64,000 nt of DNA from Microbacterium karelineae (GCF_009745985.1 NZ_WFIX01000179.1:1-64000), one strand, 5' to 3'. Shown: positions 48,486-58,045, numbered from the stretch's first letter. The notes: generated by a model not told the origin, from the letters alone. Numbers and translations: made by a program.

Positions 48486-49012
48486 CAGTCGAACAGCTCG
48501 TAGCCGTCGACGAAGTTGACGTCGTGCTTCGCGCCCTCGGCCGCCATCAGCGCGAAGTCGGGGATGTGCATGTCGGCGGGATCCGGGATCCCGGCCTTCG
48601 TCGTCGGCTTCGCGATCGCGCGGAAGAAGTCGGTGAATCCGCCGCTCGTGACGCCGAAGATCTTGCCCGTGCGCTCGATGCGGTACGAGTGGATCGTGTT
48701 CTTCGGCACATAGCCGAACCCGCCGGCCTCGAGGATCCGCGTCTCGCGATGGCCGTTCTGGTCGTCGATCCAGAGACGCAGCGCGCCCTCCATGACGAAG
48801 AACGTCTCGTGGGTGAGGGCGTGGAAGTGCGCGGGGACGGCCTGGCCGGGGCGGCCCTCTGTCACGAATGCGTCGAACTGGTCCTCGGTCTGCGGCGACG
48901 TCGTCAGCAGCGTGAAGAGCTGATCGAAGAGCACCAGCTTGTCGCCCTCCGCCTCGTCGAGCAGATACGGGGCGGGCGCGGTGGGCAGGGCGCTGGGAAG
49001 GGAATCGGTCAC
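48485..49012 (-). CDS. Cupin-domain dioxygenase-like protein (quercetinase type)
   Basis: Protein of 175 residues from a GTG with GAGGAGG upstream. The cupin metal-binding motif is HFHALTHETFFVMEG with the second motif GGFGYVPKNTIHSYR. Similar to quercetin 2,3-dioxygenase-like cupins, acting on an aromatic or enediol substrate if active. One-base overlap with the esterase gene, and divergent from lysR. Confidence 0.8.
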   Translation of the reverse strand: MTDSLPSALPTAPAPYLLDEAEGDKLVLFDQLFTLLTTSPQTEDQFDAFVTEGRPGQAVPAHFHALTHETFFVMEGALRLWIDDQNGHRETRILEAGGFGYVPKNTIHSYRIERTGKIFGVTSGGFTDFFRAIAKPTTKAGIPDPADMHIPDFALMAAEGAKHDVNFVDGYELFD

Positions 49013-49074
49013 GGAGGGCCTCCTCGTCGAAGTCGTGGTGTGCTCTCCAGCCTCGGCGGATCCGCCCGCGAGGG

Positions 49075-49095
49075 CCAGTACGTTCTCCCCACTGG
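49075..49095. promoter_or_regulatory. Candidate LysR binding site
   Basis: CCAGT (49075-49079) and ACTGG (49091-49095), 11 bases between, in the 110-base region between the cupin gene and lysR. This fits the T-N11-A form of LysR-type sites. Confidence 0.45.
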
Positions 49096-49122
49096 TCGGT
49101 AGGCGGTGCCTAACATGGAGAC

Positions 49123-50025
49123 ATGCACATCTCGGAGGCCGCGCTGCGCTACTTCGTCGCGGTCGCCGATGAGCTGCACTTCGGCCGCGCCGCCGAGGCC
49201 CTGCACATCAGCCCGCCGTCCCTGAGTCAGCAGATCAGTCGTCTCGAGCGCCAGACGGGGCGGCGCCTGTTCGATCGCTCATCGCGCGGCGTCGCACTCA
49301 CGAGCGCGGGGGAGCAGCTGCTGCCCCTCGCGCGCGAGGCCGTGGCCGCGCACGCCGCCGTGGTCGACTGGGCCTCGGGGCGTGCGGCGACGGCGCAGCC
49401 GCTGCGCGTCGGGATCTTCGCCTCGGGCGCGGGCGAGCACACCGGCCGGATCTTCGCCGAGGTCACCCGCCGCCGGCCGGGGCTGCGCCTCGAGATCGTG
49501 CGGCTCGGCTTCTTCGACGCGCGGCCGGCGCTCGCCGCGGGCAGCGTCGATGTGGCGTTCACGATCGAGCCCTTCCCCGCGGACGACGAGCACGTGGCGC
49601 GCCGCATCGGATCCGAGCCGCGCGTGCTCGTCCTGCGCGACGACCACCCTCTCGCGGGCCGCAACGGCGTGCGCATCGACGAGACCAACGACCTCGGGTT
49701 CGTGTTCGCGAGCGACGCGACCCCCGCCGCGCGCGAGCTGTGGCTCGTCGACCCGCGGCCCGACGGCAGCCACCCGGAGGTGACCGGCGTCGCCGATGAC
49801 GTCCCCGGCCTCATGGACCTCTGCGTCGCCGGCATCGGGGTCAACATCGCGGCGCGCGCGGCGTCGACGCACTATGCCCGCGACGGGCTCGCCTATGTCG
49901 ACATCGTCGACATCGATCCGGTCGACCTGCTGCTCGTCCGCCGCGCGGATCGCTCCCATCCCGATGCCCTCGTCTTCGAGGCGATCGCGCGGGAGGTCGC
50001 GGAGCCGCGCGGATCAGGGGGATAA
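49123..50025 (+). CDS. LysR-family transcriptional regulator
   Basis: Protein of 300 residues. HTH at the amino end (ALRYFVAVADELHFGRAAEALHISPPSLSQQISRLERQTGRRLFDR) and a LysR substrate domain from about 90. GGAGAC directly before the ATG. It probably activates the divergent cupin-esterase genes in response to their substrate. Confidence 0.92.
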   Translation: MHISEAALRYFVAVADELHFGRAAEALHISPPSLSQQISRLERQTGRRLFDRSSRGVALTSAGEQLLPLAREAVAAHAAVVDWASGRAATAQPLRVGIFASGAGEHTGRIFAEVTRRRPGLRLEIVRLGFFDARPALAAGSVDVAFTIEPFPADDEHVARRIGSEPRVLVLRDDHPLAGRNGVRIDETNDLGFVFASDATPAARELWLVDPRPDGSHPEVTGVADDVPGLMDLCVAGIGVNIAARAASTHYARDGLAYVDIVDIDPVDLLLVRRADRSHPDALVFEAIAREVAEPRGSGG

Positions 50026-50088
50026 CCCCCTCCGGGCTCGGAGGTCGTCCCCGCTGTGCGGCCGCTCGGCGTTCCGTAGCTTGGGGGT

Positions 50089-51360
50089 ATGACTTCACAG
50101 GCCGCACCCCTCGCCGGGTCGCCACCCCGCACGAGCACACCGCTCGCGCTGCTCGGGGCGATCGCACACCTCGCCTTCCTCGGCTTCTACGGCGTCGCCG
50201 TCTTCGTGCTGCTCGGCTCGCTCCTCACCTTCGGCGTCATCGGCCTCGTCTTCCTCGGGGCCGGGGCCCTCCTGCTCCTCGCCATGGTCTATGTGCTCTA
50301 TGTGGCCGCCTTCCTCGAGACGGCGCGTGTCGAGGGCCTGTACGGGTTCGGGATGCCGATGCTGCGGGCGCGGCGCTCGCCGAAGCGCGGCTTCGGCGGA
50401 TTCCTCCACACCATCTGGCTGCAGTTCGTCGACGGCGCCACGTGGCGCGCCGTCGCCCACCTCGCGATCGCCACCGTCCTCGGCTGGATCGTCATCGGCC
50501 TCGTCGGCCTCATGGTGTCCGGCGTCGCGGCGGCGTTCGCGCCCCTGTATGCGCCGGGCGGGACGGTCGAGATCTGGGACCTGAGGTTCGAGGTGACCTG
50601 GGCGCCGATCGCCGGGATCGTCGCGGCTGTCATCGCCCTCGCCGCGCTCGTCGGCGTCGGCCTGCTGCACGGGGTGCTCGCCCGCGTGCTCATCGCCCCC
50701 ATCCGCGAGGCGCAGCTCGCCGCACAGGCCCGCGACGCCGTCACGCAGCGGCACGACGCGATCCGGGCCAGCGACGTCGAGCGCTCGCGCATCGAGCGCG
50801 ACCTCCACGACGGCGTCCAGCCGCGGCTCGTCTCGGTCGGCATGACCCTCGGCCTCGCGCAGCAGAAGATCGACGCGGATCCGGAATCCGCCAAGCGCCT
50901 CGTCGCCGAGGCCCACACGTCGACGAAGGCCGCGATCACGGAGCTGCGCCAGCTGGCGCGCGGGATCCACGCCTCGGTCCTCGACGACCGCGGCCTCGAC
51001 GCCGCCCTCAGCGCCGTCGCGAGCCGCTCCCACATCCCCGTCCACCTCGATGTGCGGATGCCCGAGCGGGTCGACCGCGATGCCGAGGCGGCCGTGTACT
51101 TCGCGATCGCCGAGAGCCTCACGAACGCCGCGAAGCACTCCCGCGCGACGGCGTGCCGCGTCACCTTGCGTGCCCGACCCGACAACGCCCTGCTGTGGGC
51201 GCGGGTCGAGGACGACGGCGTCGGCGGAGCCCGCGTCGTGGCGGGCGGCGGGATCGACGGGATCCAGAATCGAATCACCGCACTCGGCGGCACCGCCCGC
51301 CTCGACAGCCCCGTCGGCGGTCCCACGTCCCTGGAGGTGAGCGTGCCATGCGCATCCTGA
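50089..51360 (+). CDS. NarL-type sensor histidine kinase
   Basis: Protein of 423 residues. Membrane helices lie at about 20-75 and 120-205 with a Sensor/DUF1707-like arrangement. HisKA_3 follows (RSRIERDLHDGVQPRLVSVGMTLGLAQQ, phosphoacceptor His in LHDG), and an ATPase domain with AESLTNAAKHSRA and VEDDGVGG. This is the DesK/LiaS/NarX kinase type. It overlaps the response-regulator gene by 13 bases, and the operon continues to a LiaG/DUF4097-like protein, suggesting envelope-stress sensing. Confidence 0.9.
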   Translation: MTSQAAPLAGSPPRTSTPLALLGAIAHLAFLGFYGVAVFVLLGSLLTFGVIGLVFLGAGALLLLAMVYVLYVAAFLETARVEGLYGFGMPMLRARRSPKRGFGGFLHTIWLQFVDGATWRAVAHLAIATVLGWIVIGLVGLMVSGVAAAFAPLYAPGGTVEIWDLRFEVTWAPIAGIVAAVIALAALVGVGLLHGVLARVLIAPIREAQLAAQARDAVTQRHDAIRASDVERSRIERDLHDGVQPRLVSVGMTLGLAQQKIDADPESAKRLVAEAHTSTKAAITELRQLARGIHASVLDDRGLDAALSAVASRSHIPVHLDVRMPERVDRDAEAAVYFAIAESLTNAAKHSRATACRVTLRARPDNALLWARVEDDGVGGARVVAGGGIDGIQNRITALGGTARLDSPVGGPTSLEVSVPCAS

Positions 51361-52046
51361 TCGTCGAAGACTCCGTCCTCCTGCGCGAGGGCCTCGTCCG
51401 ACTGCTCGCCGACGCCGGCCACGACGTCGTCGCGGCGCTGCCCGACGCGTCGCGCGTGCTCGAGGAGGTGCGCGACCTGCGCCCCGACCTCGCGATCGTC
51501 GACGTGCGGCTGCCGCCGTCGTTCACGGACGAGGGGATCCGCGCGGCGCTCGCGCTGCGGAAGCAGGATCCGGCGCTCGCCGTGCTCGTGTTCTCGCAGT
51601 ACGTCGAGGAGCGATACGCCTCCGACCTCATCGCCCAGCCGGGCGGGGCAGTCGGGTACCTCCTCAAGGATCGCGTCACCGACGTGACCGAGTTCCTCGA
51701 ATCGATCGAGCGGATCCGCGAGGGCGCGACCGTCCTCGATCCCGAGGTCGTCTCGCAGCTGCTCACGCGCCGATCGCGCGACGAGAAGATGCTGCGCCTC
51801 ACGGAGCGCGAGCGCGCCGTGCTGTCGCTCATCGCCGAGGGCAAGAGCAACGGCGCCATCTCGCGCCTGCTGTTCGTCAGCGAGGGCGCGGTCGAGAAGC
51901 ACATCACGTCGATCTTCCAGAAGCTCGACCTCGAGCAGGACAGCCACGGCAACCGCCGCGTGCTCGCCGTGCTCGCCCACATCGACGCCATCGCGCCGCA
52001 GGCCCCGATCGGGCCCGGCACACCGCAGAACGGAACGAATCGATGA
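51348..52046 (+). CDS. NarL/LuxR-type response regulator
   Basis: Protein of 232 residues. The receiver has VEDSVLLREG, the phospho-Asp in LAIVDVRLPP and the Lys in YLLKDR; the LuxR HTH is LTERERAVLSLIAEGKSNGAISRLLFVSEGAVEKHITSIFQKL. Partner of the kinase encoded just upstream. Its stop overlaps the following gene by four bases. Confidence 0.93.
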   Translation: MRILIVEDSVLLREGLVRLLADAGHDVVAALPDASRVLEEVRDLRPDLAIVDVRLPPSFTDEGIRAALALRKQDPALAVLVFSQYVEERYASDLIAQPGGAVGYLLKDRVTDVTEFLESIERIREGATVLDPEVVSQLLTRRSRDEKMLRLTERERAVLSLIAEGKSNGAISRLLFVSEGAVEKHITSIFQKLDLEQDSHGNRRVLAVLAHIDAIAPQAPIGPGTPQNGTNR

Positions 52047-52897
52047 CCGGCACGACCGCACCCACGCCTCCCGCGCCCACGGGCGGACCGCAGCAGTCGC
52101 CCACGGCACGCTCCGGCACGCGCGCGCTCGCCGTCACGATCGGCGTGCTCGGCGGGGCCGCGCTCGTCCTCTCGGGCGTCGGCGTCGCCTTCGCGACGGT
52201 CGGATCCACGATCGCCTCGACGCTCGGCGAAGCCGGCCAGGCCGCCGTCTCGGCAGTCGGCGTGGCGAACGTCGTGGCCGACGTCGACGCCGGCGAGCTC
52301 GACATCGAGTTCGGCCGCGGCGACGAGGTCTCGCTCGAGCACTACTCCGACGGCGGCGCCTGGACGCTCGAGCGCGACGGCGACACGGTCGTCGTGTCGT
52401 CGCCCGACCGCGACTTCGGCATCAGCTTCTTCGATTGGAATCACCGCCAGGAGGCGACGCTCGTCCTGCCGGAGTCGCTCGAGGGCGTCGACCTCGACGT
52501 CACGATGGCCGCGGGCAGCCTCACCGCCGACGGCGAGTTCGGCGCGGTGTCCTACGACATCGACGCGGGCCACATCGAGGTCGAGGGATCGGCCGAGAGC
52601 ATCGACGCCCGGATGTCGGCCGGGCGGAGCGTGCTCGAGCTCGACAGCGTCTCGCAGGTCTTCCTCGCCATCACGGCAGGCAGCCTCGACGCCGATCTGA
52701 CAGGCGAGGCGCCCGAGGCCGTCACCGTGCACGTGACGGCGGGATCCGCCGAGCTGCAGCTGCCGGACGTGCCATACGACGTGCGCGTGGACCGCGAGGC
52801 GGGCGGGTTCGACTCGAGCCTCACCGAGAGCCGCTCATCGTCGCGAACGATCGACGGCACCGTCACGGCGGGCAGCCTGAGCCTGTACGCGGACTGA
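52043..52897 (+). CDS. DUF4097/LiaG-like membrane-anchored beta-repeat protein
   Basis: Protein of 284 residues. A Pro-rich cytoplasmic start, one membrane helix (about 27-60), then a beta-helix-like region with repeated DVDAGELDIEF / MAAGSLTADG / IDAGHIEVEGS / ITAGSLDADL / VTAGSAELQL elements, the hallmark of DUF4097. Such genes accompany LiaRS- or related stress systems. The start overlaps the regulator stop (ATGA), so it is the third gene of the operon. Confidence 0.85.
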   Translation: MTGTTAPTPPAPTGGPQQSPTARSGTRALAVTIGVLGGAALVLSGVGVAFATVGSTIASTLGEAGQAAVSAVGVANVVADVDAGELDIEFGRGDEVSLEHYSDGGAWTLERDGDTVVVSSPDRDFGISFFDWNHRQEATLVLPESLEGVDLDVTMAAGSLTADGEFGAVSYDIDAGHIEVEGSAESIDARMSAGRSVLELDSVSQVFLAITAGSLDADLTGEAPEAVTVHVTAGSAELQLPDVPYDVRVDREAGGFDSSLTESRSSSRTIDGTVTAGSLSLYAD

Positions 52898-52909
52898 CGG
52901 GGGCTGCGC

Positions 52910-53000
52910 CTTCAACACAATGCAGTCGATCTGAGCCGGAATGGGCCCGAACTGGTCGATTCGGCCTCTTCGCCGCCGAATCGACTGCGTTCTGTTGGAG
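52910..53000. repeat. 91-bp nested inverted repeat
   Basis: The outer arms 52910-52932 and 52977-53000 pair imperfectly (about 18 of 24). The inner arms GTCGATTCGGC (52955-52965) and GCCGAATCGAC (52975-52985) pair perfectly. It lies in the 266-base gap between the two-component operon and the SurE-like gene. No second copy seen here. Could be a terminator or another mobile palindrome type. The rest of the gap shows nothing clear. Confidence 0.6.
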
Positions 53001-53163
53001 GGGGCGGGGCGGAGCGGGCCGGCCGGGTCTGCTTCGAGCATTCGTCGCGGCCGATCGTGCGGCCGGATCGACCGATCGTGAGCGCGCGGGGGAGCGGGGC
53101 GCAGCCGCATCGCTAGCGTCTCCGTGCCCGGCACCGACGCCGGGCGTCTACGAAGGAGTATTC

Positions 53164-54246
53164 ATGGTTCGCAACCGTCCCCTCGCCCGCGCCGCGTCCG
53201 TCGCCGTCGCCGCGATCGCCTCCGTCTCCCTGCTCGTCGGCGCGGGGCTCGCATCGGCCGACGAGGCCTCTGCGAAGACCCCGTCGACCTCCGCCGACTC
53301 CTCCCTCGAGGGCCTGCGCATCCTCGTCACCAACGACGACTCGATGCGGGCCGACCAGCCGAACAACACCGACGGACTGGGCGTGTACGAGATCCGCCAT
53401 GCGCTGTGCGATGCAGGCGCCGACGTCGTCGTGATCGCGCCATGGCAGGTGCAGTCCGGCCGCGGCGGCGCCGTGTCCAACGGCGGCACCCTCCACCTGG
53501 GCACCGAGGATGCTCCTGACGGCTATGGGGCTGACTGCGCCGACGCGCCGTCGGGCGGACCCGTCTTCGGGGTCTGCCTGAGCGAGACGCCGTGCGCGGC
53601 CGACAGCGCGAGCGCGACCCCCGTCGACACCGTCAAGTTCGCCACCCGCGGCGGTCTCGAGGCCACCGTCGGCTGGCACGCGCCGGATCTCATCGTGTCC
53701 GGCATCAACTCCGGTCCGAACGTCGCGAGCTCCGTCAGCGACTCGGGCACGGTGGGGGCCGCGATGGCGGCGCTCGAGGAGGGCATCCCCGCCGTCGCCT
53801 TCAGCACGATGTTCGACAGCTCGTTCGGCATCCCCGTCGAGAACTACCGCGGCACCGCCGACTGGGGCACCGAGTTCCTCATCGGCCTGCGCGAGGCCGG
53901 GCTGCTCGAGCAGACGACGTTCGGCCTGAACGTGAACTACCCTGACGTCACGTCGGGCACGCCAGCGCTGCCGGCGGTGTGGACGTCGGTCGGCACGAGC
54001 GTCGGCGGATTCCACGGCTATGTGCCGCAGGAGGACGGCTCGTACCAGATCTCCCTCGGCGCGTGCGTCGACTCGCACCACTGCGTCGAGGAGCGCGACG
54101 ACGCCGACATCACGGCGATGATCGGCGAGAACCGCATCTCGGTGACGCCCCTGACGTGGGACCGCACGTACGGATACCGGATCGACGGACAGCGAGAACT
54201 CGCCAAGGTCCGCACCTTCGTCGAGCAGAGCGCCCCGCAGCCGTGA
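53164..54246 (+). CDS. Secreted SurE-like nucleotidase/phosphatase
   Basis: Protein of 360 residues, ATG after GAAGGAG. A signal peptide (RPLARAASVAVAAIASVSLL then VGAGLASADEASA) precedes the SurE domain with metal-binding TNDDS (56-60; family TNDDG), GRGGAVSNGG and SGINSGPNVA. The family is normally cytoplasmic, so export is unusual. Insertions with cysteines (ADCADAPSGG, VCLSETPCAA, ACVDSHHC) are consistent with a folded extracellular enzyme. It may release phosphate from external nucleotides. Confidence 0.82.
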   Translation: MVRNRPLARAASVAVAAIASVSLLVGAGLASADEASAKTPSTSADSSLEGLRILVTNDDSMRADQPNNTDGLGVYEIRHALCDAGADVVVIAPWQVQSGRGGAVSNGGTLHLGTEDAPDGYGADCADAPSGGPVFGVCLSETPCAADSASATPVDTVKFATRGGLEATVGWHAPDLIVSGINSGPNVASSVSDSGTVGAAMAALEEGIPAVAFSTMFDSSFGIPVENYRGTADWGTEFLIGLREAGLLEQTTFGLNVNYPDVTSGTPALPAVWTSVGTSVGGFHGYVPQEDGSYQISLGACVDSHHCVEERDDADITAMIGENRISVTPLTWDRTYGYRIDGQRELAKVRTFVEQSAPQP

Positions 54247-54514
54247 GGTGAGGGTCCCGGTCGTCGAGTGCCGCCTCGGCAGCTCGCGACCGGGACCCAG
54301 GGCGCGCACGGCGCCGCGTTTCCGGCGAACGACCGATCCCGCTCGATCGGTCCGAGGAATCCGCGATTCTCCGTCGATCCGGACCGCCGCCGCAACGACG
54401 AGCGCGGACGCCACGGATCCGCCGTCGCGAATAAGCTGGGGGACGGCGCTCCCCGCCGCGACCGGCACCCAGATCGTGATCCGCGCGGGGCGCCGGACGA
54501 AGGAGGACTGATCC

Positions 54515-54967
54515 ATGGCCGTCGATCCGGATCTCGCGTCGCGAGAGTTCCCGCCGACACCCGCATACCTGGTCGGCCGCGAGAAGGTGCGCGAGTTCGC
54601 GCGCGCCGTGTTCGCGACCGCGCCGCAGCACACCGACGTCGAGGCGGCCCGGGCACAGGGGCACGCCGATGTCGTCGCGCCGCCGACCTTCGCGATGGTG
54701 ATCGCCGACCTCACGCTGCAGCAGCTGCTGCAGGATCCGTCGACGGGCGTCGTGCTCGAGCGCGCGCTGCATACCGATCAGCAGTTCGCCTACACCCGCC
54801 CCATCGTCGCGGGCGACGAGCTCACGGGGCGACTGCGCGTGACGCGCGTGCGCCAGATGGGGCCCGCGCATATGGTCGCAAGCGAGACCGAGATCACCGA
54901 CGCGCAGGGCGCGCACGTGGTCACGGCCAGCTCGACGCTGCTCATCGGATCCGGGGAGGACGCCTGA
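54515..54967 (+). CDS. hadA: (3R)-hydroxyacyl-ACP dehydratase subunit HadA-like
   Basis: Protein of 150 residues, ATG after AAGGAGG. A FAS1-like/UPF0336 hot-dog domain (REFPPTPAYLVGREKVREFARAVF; VAPPTFAMVIADLTLQQLL). It lacks the catalytic Asp-His and serves as partner to the MaoC protein encoded next. The pair performs a (3R)-hydroxyacyl-ACP dehydration step in FAS-II or a related path. One-base overlap with hadB. The 268 bases upstream show nothing beyond GC-rich sequence. Confidence 0.85.
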   Translation: MAVDPDLASREFPPTPAYLVGREKVREFARAVFATAPQHTDVEAARAQGHADVVAPPTFAMVIADLTLQQLLQDPSTGVVLERALHTDQQFAYTRPIVAGDELTGRLRVTRVRQMGPAHMVASETEITDAQGAHVVTASSTLLIGSGEDA

Positions 54968-55383
54968 TGGTCTCGCTCGCAGGGCTCGAGAAGGGCCGGG
55001 TCGTCGCCGAGCGCACGGTGCACCTCACGCGCGAGTCGCTCGTGCGGTACGCGGGGGCGTCGGGCGACTTCAACCCGATCCACTACCGCGATGACGTCGC
55101 GGAGCGCGTCGGCCTGCCCGGCGTGCTCGCGCACGGCATGCTCACGATGGGGATCGGCGCGTCGGTCCTCGGCGAGTGGATCGGTGACACCGCGCGCCTC
55201 GCCTCCTACGTCGTGCGGTTCACGAAGCCCGTCGTCGTCGACGCCGAGGCTGGCGCCGATGTGGCGATCACGGCGACCGTCGGCCTCGTGAAGGACGACG
55301 GCTCGGTGCGCATCGACCTGACCGTCGCGCACGGCGACGAGAAGGTGCTCGGCAAGGCTCAGGCCGTCGTGGTGGCCGCGTGA
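54967..55383 (+). CDS. hadB: (3R)-hydroxyacyl-ACP dehydratase subunit HadB-like (MaoC)
   Basis: Protein of 138 residues. The MaoC catalytic motif is clear: YAGASGDFNPIHYRDDVAERVGLPGVLAHGMLTMG with Asp and His. Works with HadA. The stop overlaps the murB GTG by four bases; hadA-hadB-murB is a known actinobacterial order. Confidence 0.9.
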   Translation: MVSLAGLEKGRVVAERTVHLTRESLVRYAGASGDFNPIHYRDDVAERVGLPGVLAHGMLTMGIGASVLGEWIGDTARLASYVVRFTKPVVVDAEAGADVAITATVGLVKDDGSVRIDLTVAHGDEKVLGKAQAVVVAA

Positions 55384-56591
55384 CGGATCCCGTGGGCGGG
55401 CACATGCCGTCGGACGAGGCGTCGGGCGCCGTGCCCGACGCGGCCGCGACGCGCCTCGCCGAGCTCACGACGCTCGGCGTGGGCGCCGCGCCCGCGCGGA
55501 TGATCGATGCGCGCACCCGCGGCGAGCTCGTCGCGGCGCTCGGCGAGGCGTGGGCGTCGGGCGACGAGTGGTTCGTGCTGGGCGGCGGATCCAATCTGCT
55601 CGTCGGCGACGAGGTGTTCGACGGCACGGTCGTGCGGATCCTCACCTCCGGCTTCGAGCGGACAGGCGGCGCGCCGGACGGCTTCCAGCGCGTGCGCATC
55701 GAGGCCGGCCAGAACTGGGACGACCTCGTCGCCTGGACGGTCACCGAGGGGCTCGCCGGCATCGAGGCGATGAGCGGGATTCCCGGCACGGCGGGCGCCG
55801 CGCCGATCCAGAACGTCGGCGCCTACGGCCAGGAGATCGTGCAGACGCTCGTCTCGGTCGACCTTCTCGACGAGGGATCCGCCGAGATCGTCGAGGTCCC
55901 CGCGTCCGAGCTGGGCCTCGGCTCGCGCACCTCCGTGCTCAAGCGGCACTACGGCGCCGAGCCCGAGCGTTCGGCCGTCGTCGTGGGGATCACGCTCGAC
56001 CTCGCGGTCGTCGGGACGGACCCGCGCCCCGTGACCGACCCGCGTCTGCGATCGGCGCTGGGGCTCGACGGCGCGCGCTCGGGTGCGGAGGACGGATCCG
56101 GGAACGCGTCGCTCGCGTGGATCCGCGACACCGTACGGGCGATCCGCGCGTCGAAGGGGATGGTGCTCGACCCGGACGACGCCGACACGCGCAGCGCGGG
56201 GTCGTTCTTCAACAACCCGATCATCGACGAGCAGACGGCGCGGGGACTGCCCGCCGAGTGCCCGCGGTGGCCGATGGAACCGGAGATCGCGCAGGAGCGG
56301 GTGATCCCGCTCGACACGTGGGACGGATCCCTCGCGGCGCCGCGATCCACCCCGAGCCTCGTCAAGGTGAGCGCGGCCTGGCTGATCGAGCACTCCGGGC
56401 TCGGCAAGGGCTTCGGCCTGCCGGGATCCCGCGCGACGCTCTCGACGAAGCACACGCTCGCGCTGACGAACCGCGGCGGGGCGACGGCGGAGCAGGTGGC
56501 GGAGCTCGCGCGCTTCGTCCGCACGCGCGTCTCGGCGGAGTACGGCATCGAACTGAACCCCGAGCCGGTCTTCATCGGCGTCGAGCTGTAG
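55380..56591 (+). CDS. murB: UDP-N-acetylmuramate dehydrogenase
   Basis: Protein of 403 residues. FAD-binding blocks LGGGSNLLVGD and IPGTAGAAPIQNVGAYGQEI, catalytic GSFFNNP and the carboxy-terminal region with SAAWLIEHSGLGKGF. It reduces UDP-GlcNAc-enolpyruvate to UDP-MurNAc in peptidoglycan synthesis. GTG start coupled to hadB. The gene contains eight GGATCC sites (see findings), and a family 1 palindrome starts 12 bases after the stop. Confidence 0.95.
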   Translation: MTDPVGGHMPSDEASGAVPDAAATRLAELTTLGVGAAPARMIDARTRGELVAALGEAWASGDEWFVLGGGSNLLVGDEVFDGTVVRILTSGFERTGGAPDGFQRVRIEAGQNWDDLVAWTVTEGLAGIEAMSGIPGTAGAAPIQNVGAYGQEIVQTLVSVDLLDEGSAEIVEVPASELGLGSRTSVLKRHYGAEPERSAVVVGITLDLAVVGTDPRPVTDPRLRSALGLDGARSGAEDGSGNASLAWIRDTVRAIRASKGMVLDPDDADTRSAGSFFNNPIIDEQTARGLPAECPRWPMEPEIAQERVIPLDTWDGSLAAPRSTPSLVKVSAAWLIEHSGLGKGFGLPGSRATLSTKHTLALTNRGGATAEQVAELARFVRTRVSAEYGIELNPEPVFIGVEL

Positions 56592-56603
56592 GGCCCACCC
56601 CCC

Positions 56604-56669
56604 AACCCTTCATTTCTGGCACATCCCTTCCCCGCATTCGCAGCGGAGATGTGCCAGAAATGAAGGGAA
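56604..56669. repeat. 66-bp palindromic repeat, family 1, copy B
   Basis: The left arm 56604-56624 is identical to copy A. The right arm 56649-56667 matches except that the last two bases are AA in place of TT. The loop is again exactly 24 bases and again ends in CGGAG, although the rest of the loop differs. Between convergent murB and the aminotransferase gene. Confidence 0.8.
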
Positions 56670-56679
56670 GTGGGACCCG

Positions 56680-57879
56680 CTATGCGAAGAGGCGCTGGAG
56701 GCGTGCGATGCCCTCCGCCAGCTGCTCGTCGCCGAGCGCGTAGCTGAGGCGCAGGTAGCCGCTCGGGCCGAAGGCCTCGCCCGGCACGACCGCGACCTCC
56801 GCCTCGTCGAGGATCATGTCGGCCAGCTCGAGGCTCGTCTCGATCCGGCGGCCGTGCCATTCGCGGCCGAGCAGCCCGCGCACGTCGGGATACACGTAGA
56901 ACGCGCCCCGCGGCGTCGGAACCGAGACGCCGTCGATCTTGGACAGCTCCTCGACCATCACGCGGCGACGGCGGTCGAACGCCTGGCGGAACGCCTCGGC
57001 GTCGTCCTGCGGTCCCTCGAGGGCGGCGATCGCGGCGCGCTGCGCGATGTTGTTCACGTTGCTCGTCAGATGCGACTGCAGGTTGGCGGCGAGCTTCATG
57101 GCGTCGGCGGGGCCGACCATCCAGCCCACGCGCCACCCCGTCATCGCGTAGGTCTTCGCGACGCCGTTGAGCAGGATCGTCTGCCCCGCGACCTCGGGGA
57201 CCGCCTCGACGACCGACACGGCGCGCACGCCGTCATAGGTGAGGTTCTGGTAGATCTCGTCCGTGAGGATCCAGATGCCGTGCTCGAGCGCCCAGCGCGC
57301 GATCGCGGCGGTCTCGTCGAGCGTGTAGACGGATCCCGTCGGGTTCGACGGCGAGACGAACACGACGACCTTCGTCTTCTCGGTGCGCGCGGCCTCGAGC
57401 TGCTCGACGGTGACCTTGTAGTCCTGATCGGCCCCCGCGAACACCGACACGGGGGTGCCGTCGGCGAGCTGGATCGCTTCGGGGTAGGTCGTCCAGTACG
57501 GCGCGGGCAGCAGCACCTCGTCGCCGGGGTTCAGGACGGCCTGGAAGGCCTGGTAGACCGCCTGCTTGCCGCCGTTGGTGACGACGATCTGGTTCGGCTC
57601 CACCTCGAGGCCCGAGTCGCGCGCAGTCTTCGCCGCGATCGCCTTCTTGAGGGCCGGCAGGCCGGCGGCGGGGGAGTAGCGGAAGTTCGCCGGATCCCCG
57701 AGCGCCTCGCGCGCCGCGTCGACGACTGCGGGCGGCGTCGCGAAGTCGGGCTCGCCGGCGGCATACGAGATGACGGGCCGCCCCTCGGCCTTGAGTGCCT
57801 TTGCCTTCGCATCCACCTTCAGGGTGGCGGACTCGGCGATGGCGGAGATCTTGTTCGACAGCGGAGCGCGTTCAGTCAC
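56680..57879 (-). CDS. Aspartate-type aminotransferase (class I)
   Basis: Protein of 399 residues from a GTG start. PLP-fold blocks: [54 protein letters not shown] and the PLP-lysine in [16 protein letters not shown]. It interconverts aspartate/glutamate and keto acids. Closest to the AspC (prephenate/aspartate) class Ib group. Single gene; convergent with murB and divergent from the Met/Cys-rich protein gene. Confidence 0.9.
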   Translation of the reverse strand: MTERAPLSNKISAIAESATLKVDAKAKALKAEGRPVISYAAGEPDFATPPAVVDAAREALGDPANFRYSPAAGLPALKKAIAAKTARDSGLEVEPNQIVVTNGGKQAVYQAFQAVLNPGDEVLLPAPYWTTYPEAIQLADGTPVSVFAGADQDYKVTVEQLEAARTEKTKVVVFVSPSNPTGSVYTLDETAAIARWALEHGIWILTDEIYQNLTYDGVRAVSVVEAVPEVAGQTILLNGVAKTYAMTGWRVGWMVGPADAMKLAANLQSHLTSNVNNIAQRAAIAALEGPQDDAEAFRQAFDRRRRVMVEELSKIDGVSVPTPRGAFYVYPDVRGLLGREWHGRRIETSLELADMILDEAEVAVVPGEAFGPSGYLRLSYALGDEQLAEGIARLQRLFA

Positions 57880-57972
57880 GCGACAAGCGTAACCAGCGCG
57901 CGCGGATCCGTGTGGTGCGGGTCGCACAAGCGGATCGGCTGCGCCCTGTGGGGATCCGACGGCGGCCCCCCG

Positions 57973-58001
57973 TCGACAGGGGCGGCGCGCGGTCGTAGCA
58001 T
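57973..58001 (+). promoter_or_regulatory. Promoter of the Met/Cys-rich protein gene
   Basis: TCGACA (57973-57978), 17 bases, TAGCAT (57996-58001), about 38 bases before the predicted leader ends at the ATG. Confidence 0.5.
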
Positions 58002-58045
58002 TCGTCACATCAGGCGGTATCAGCCCACTCAACGAGGAGGCCGCG

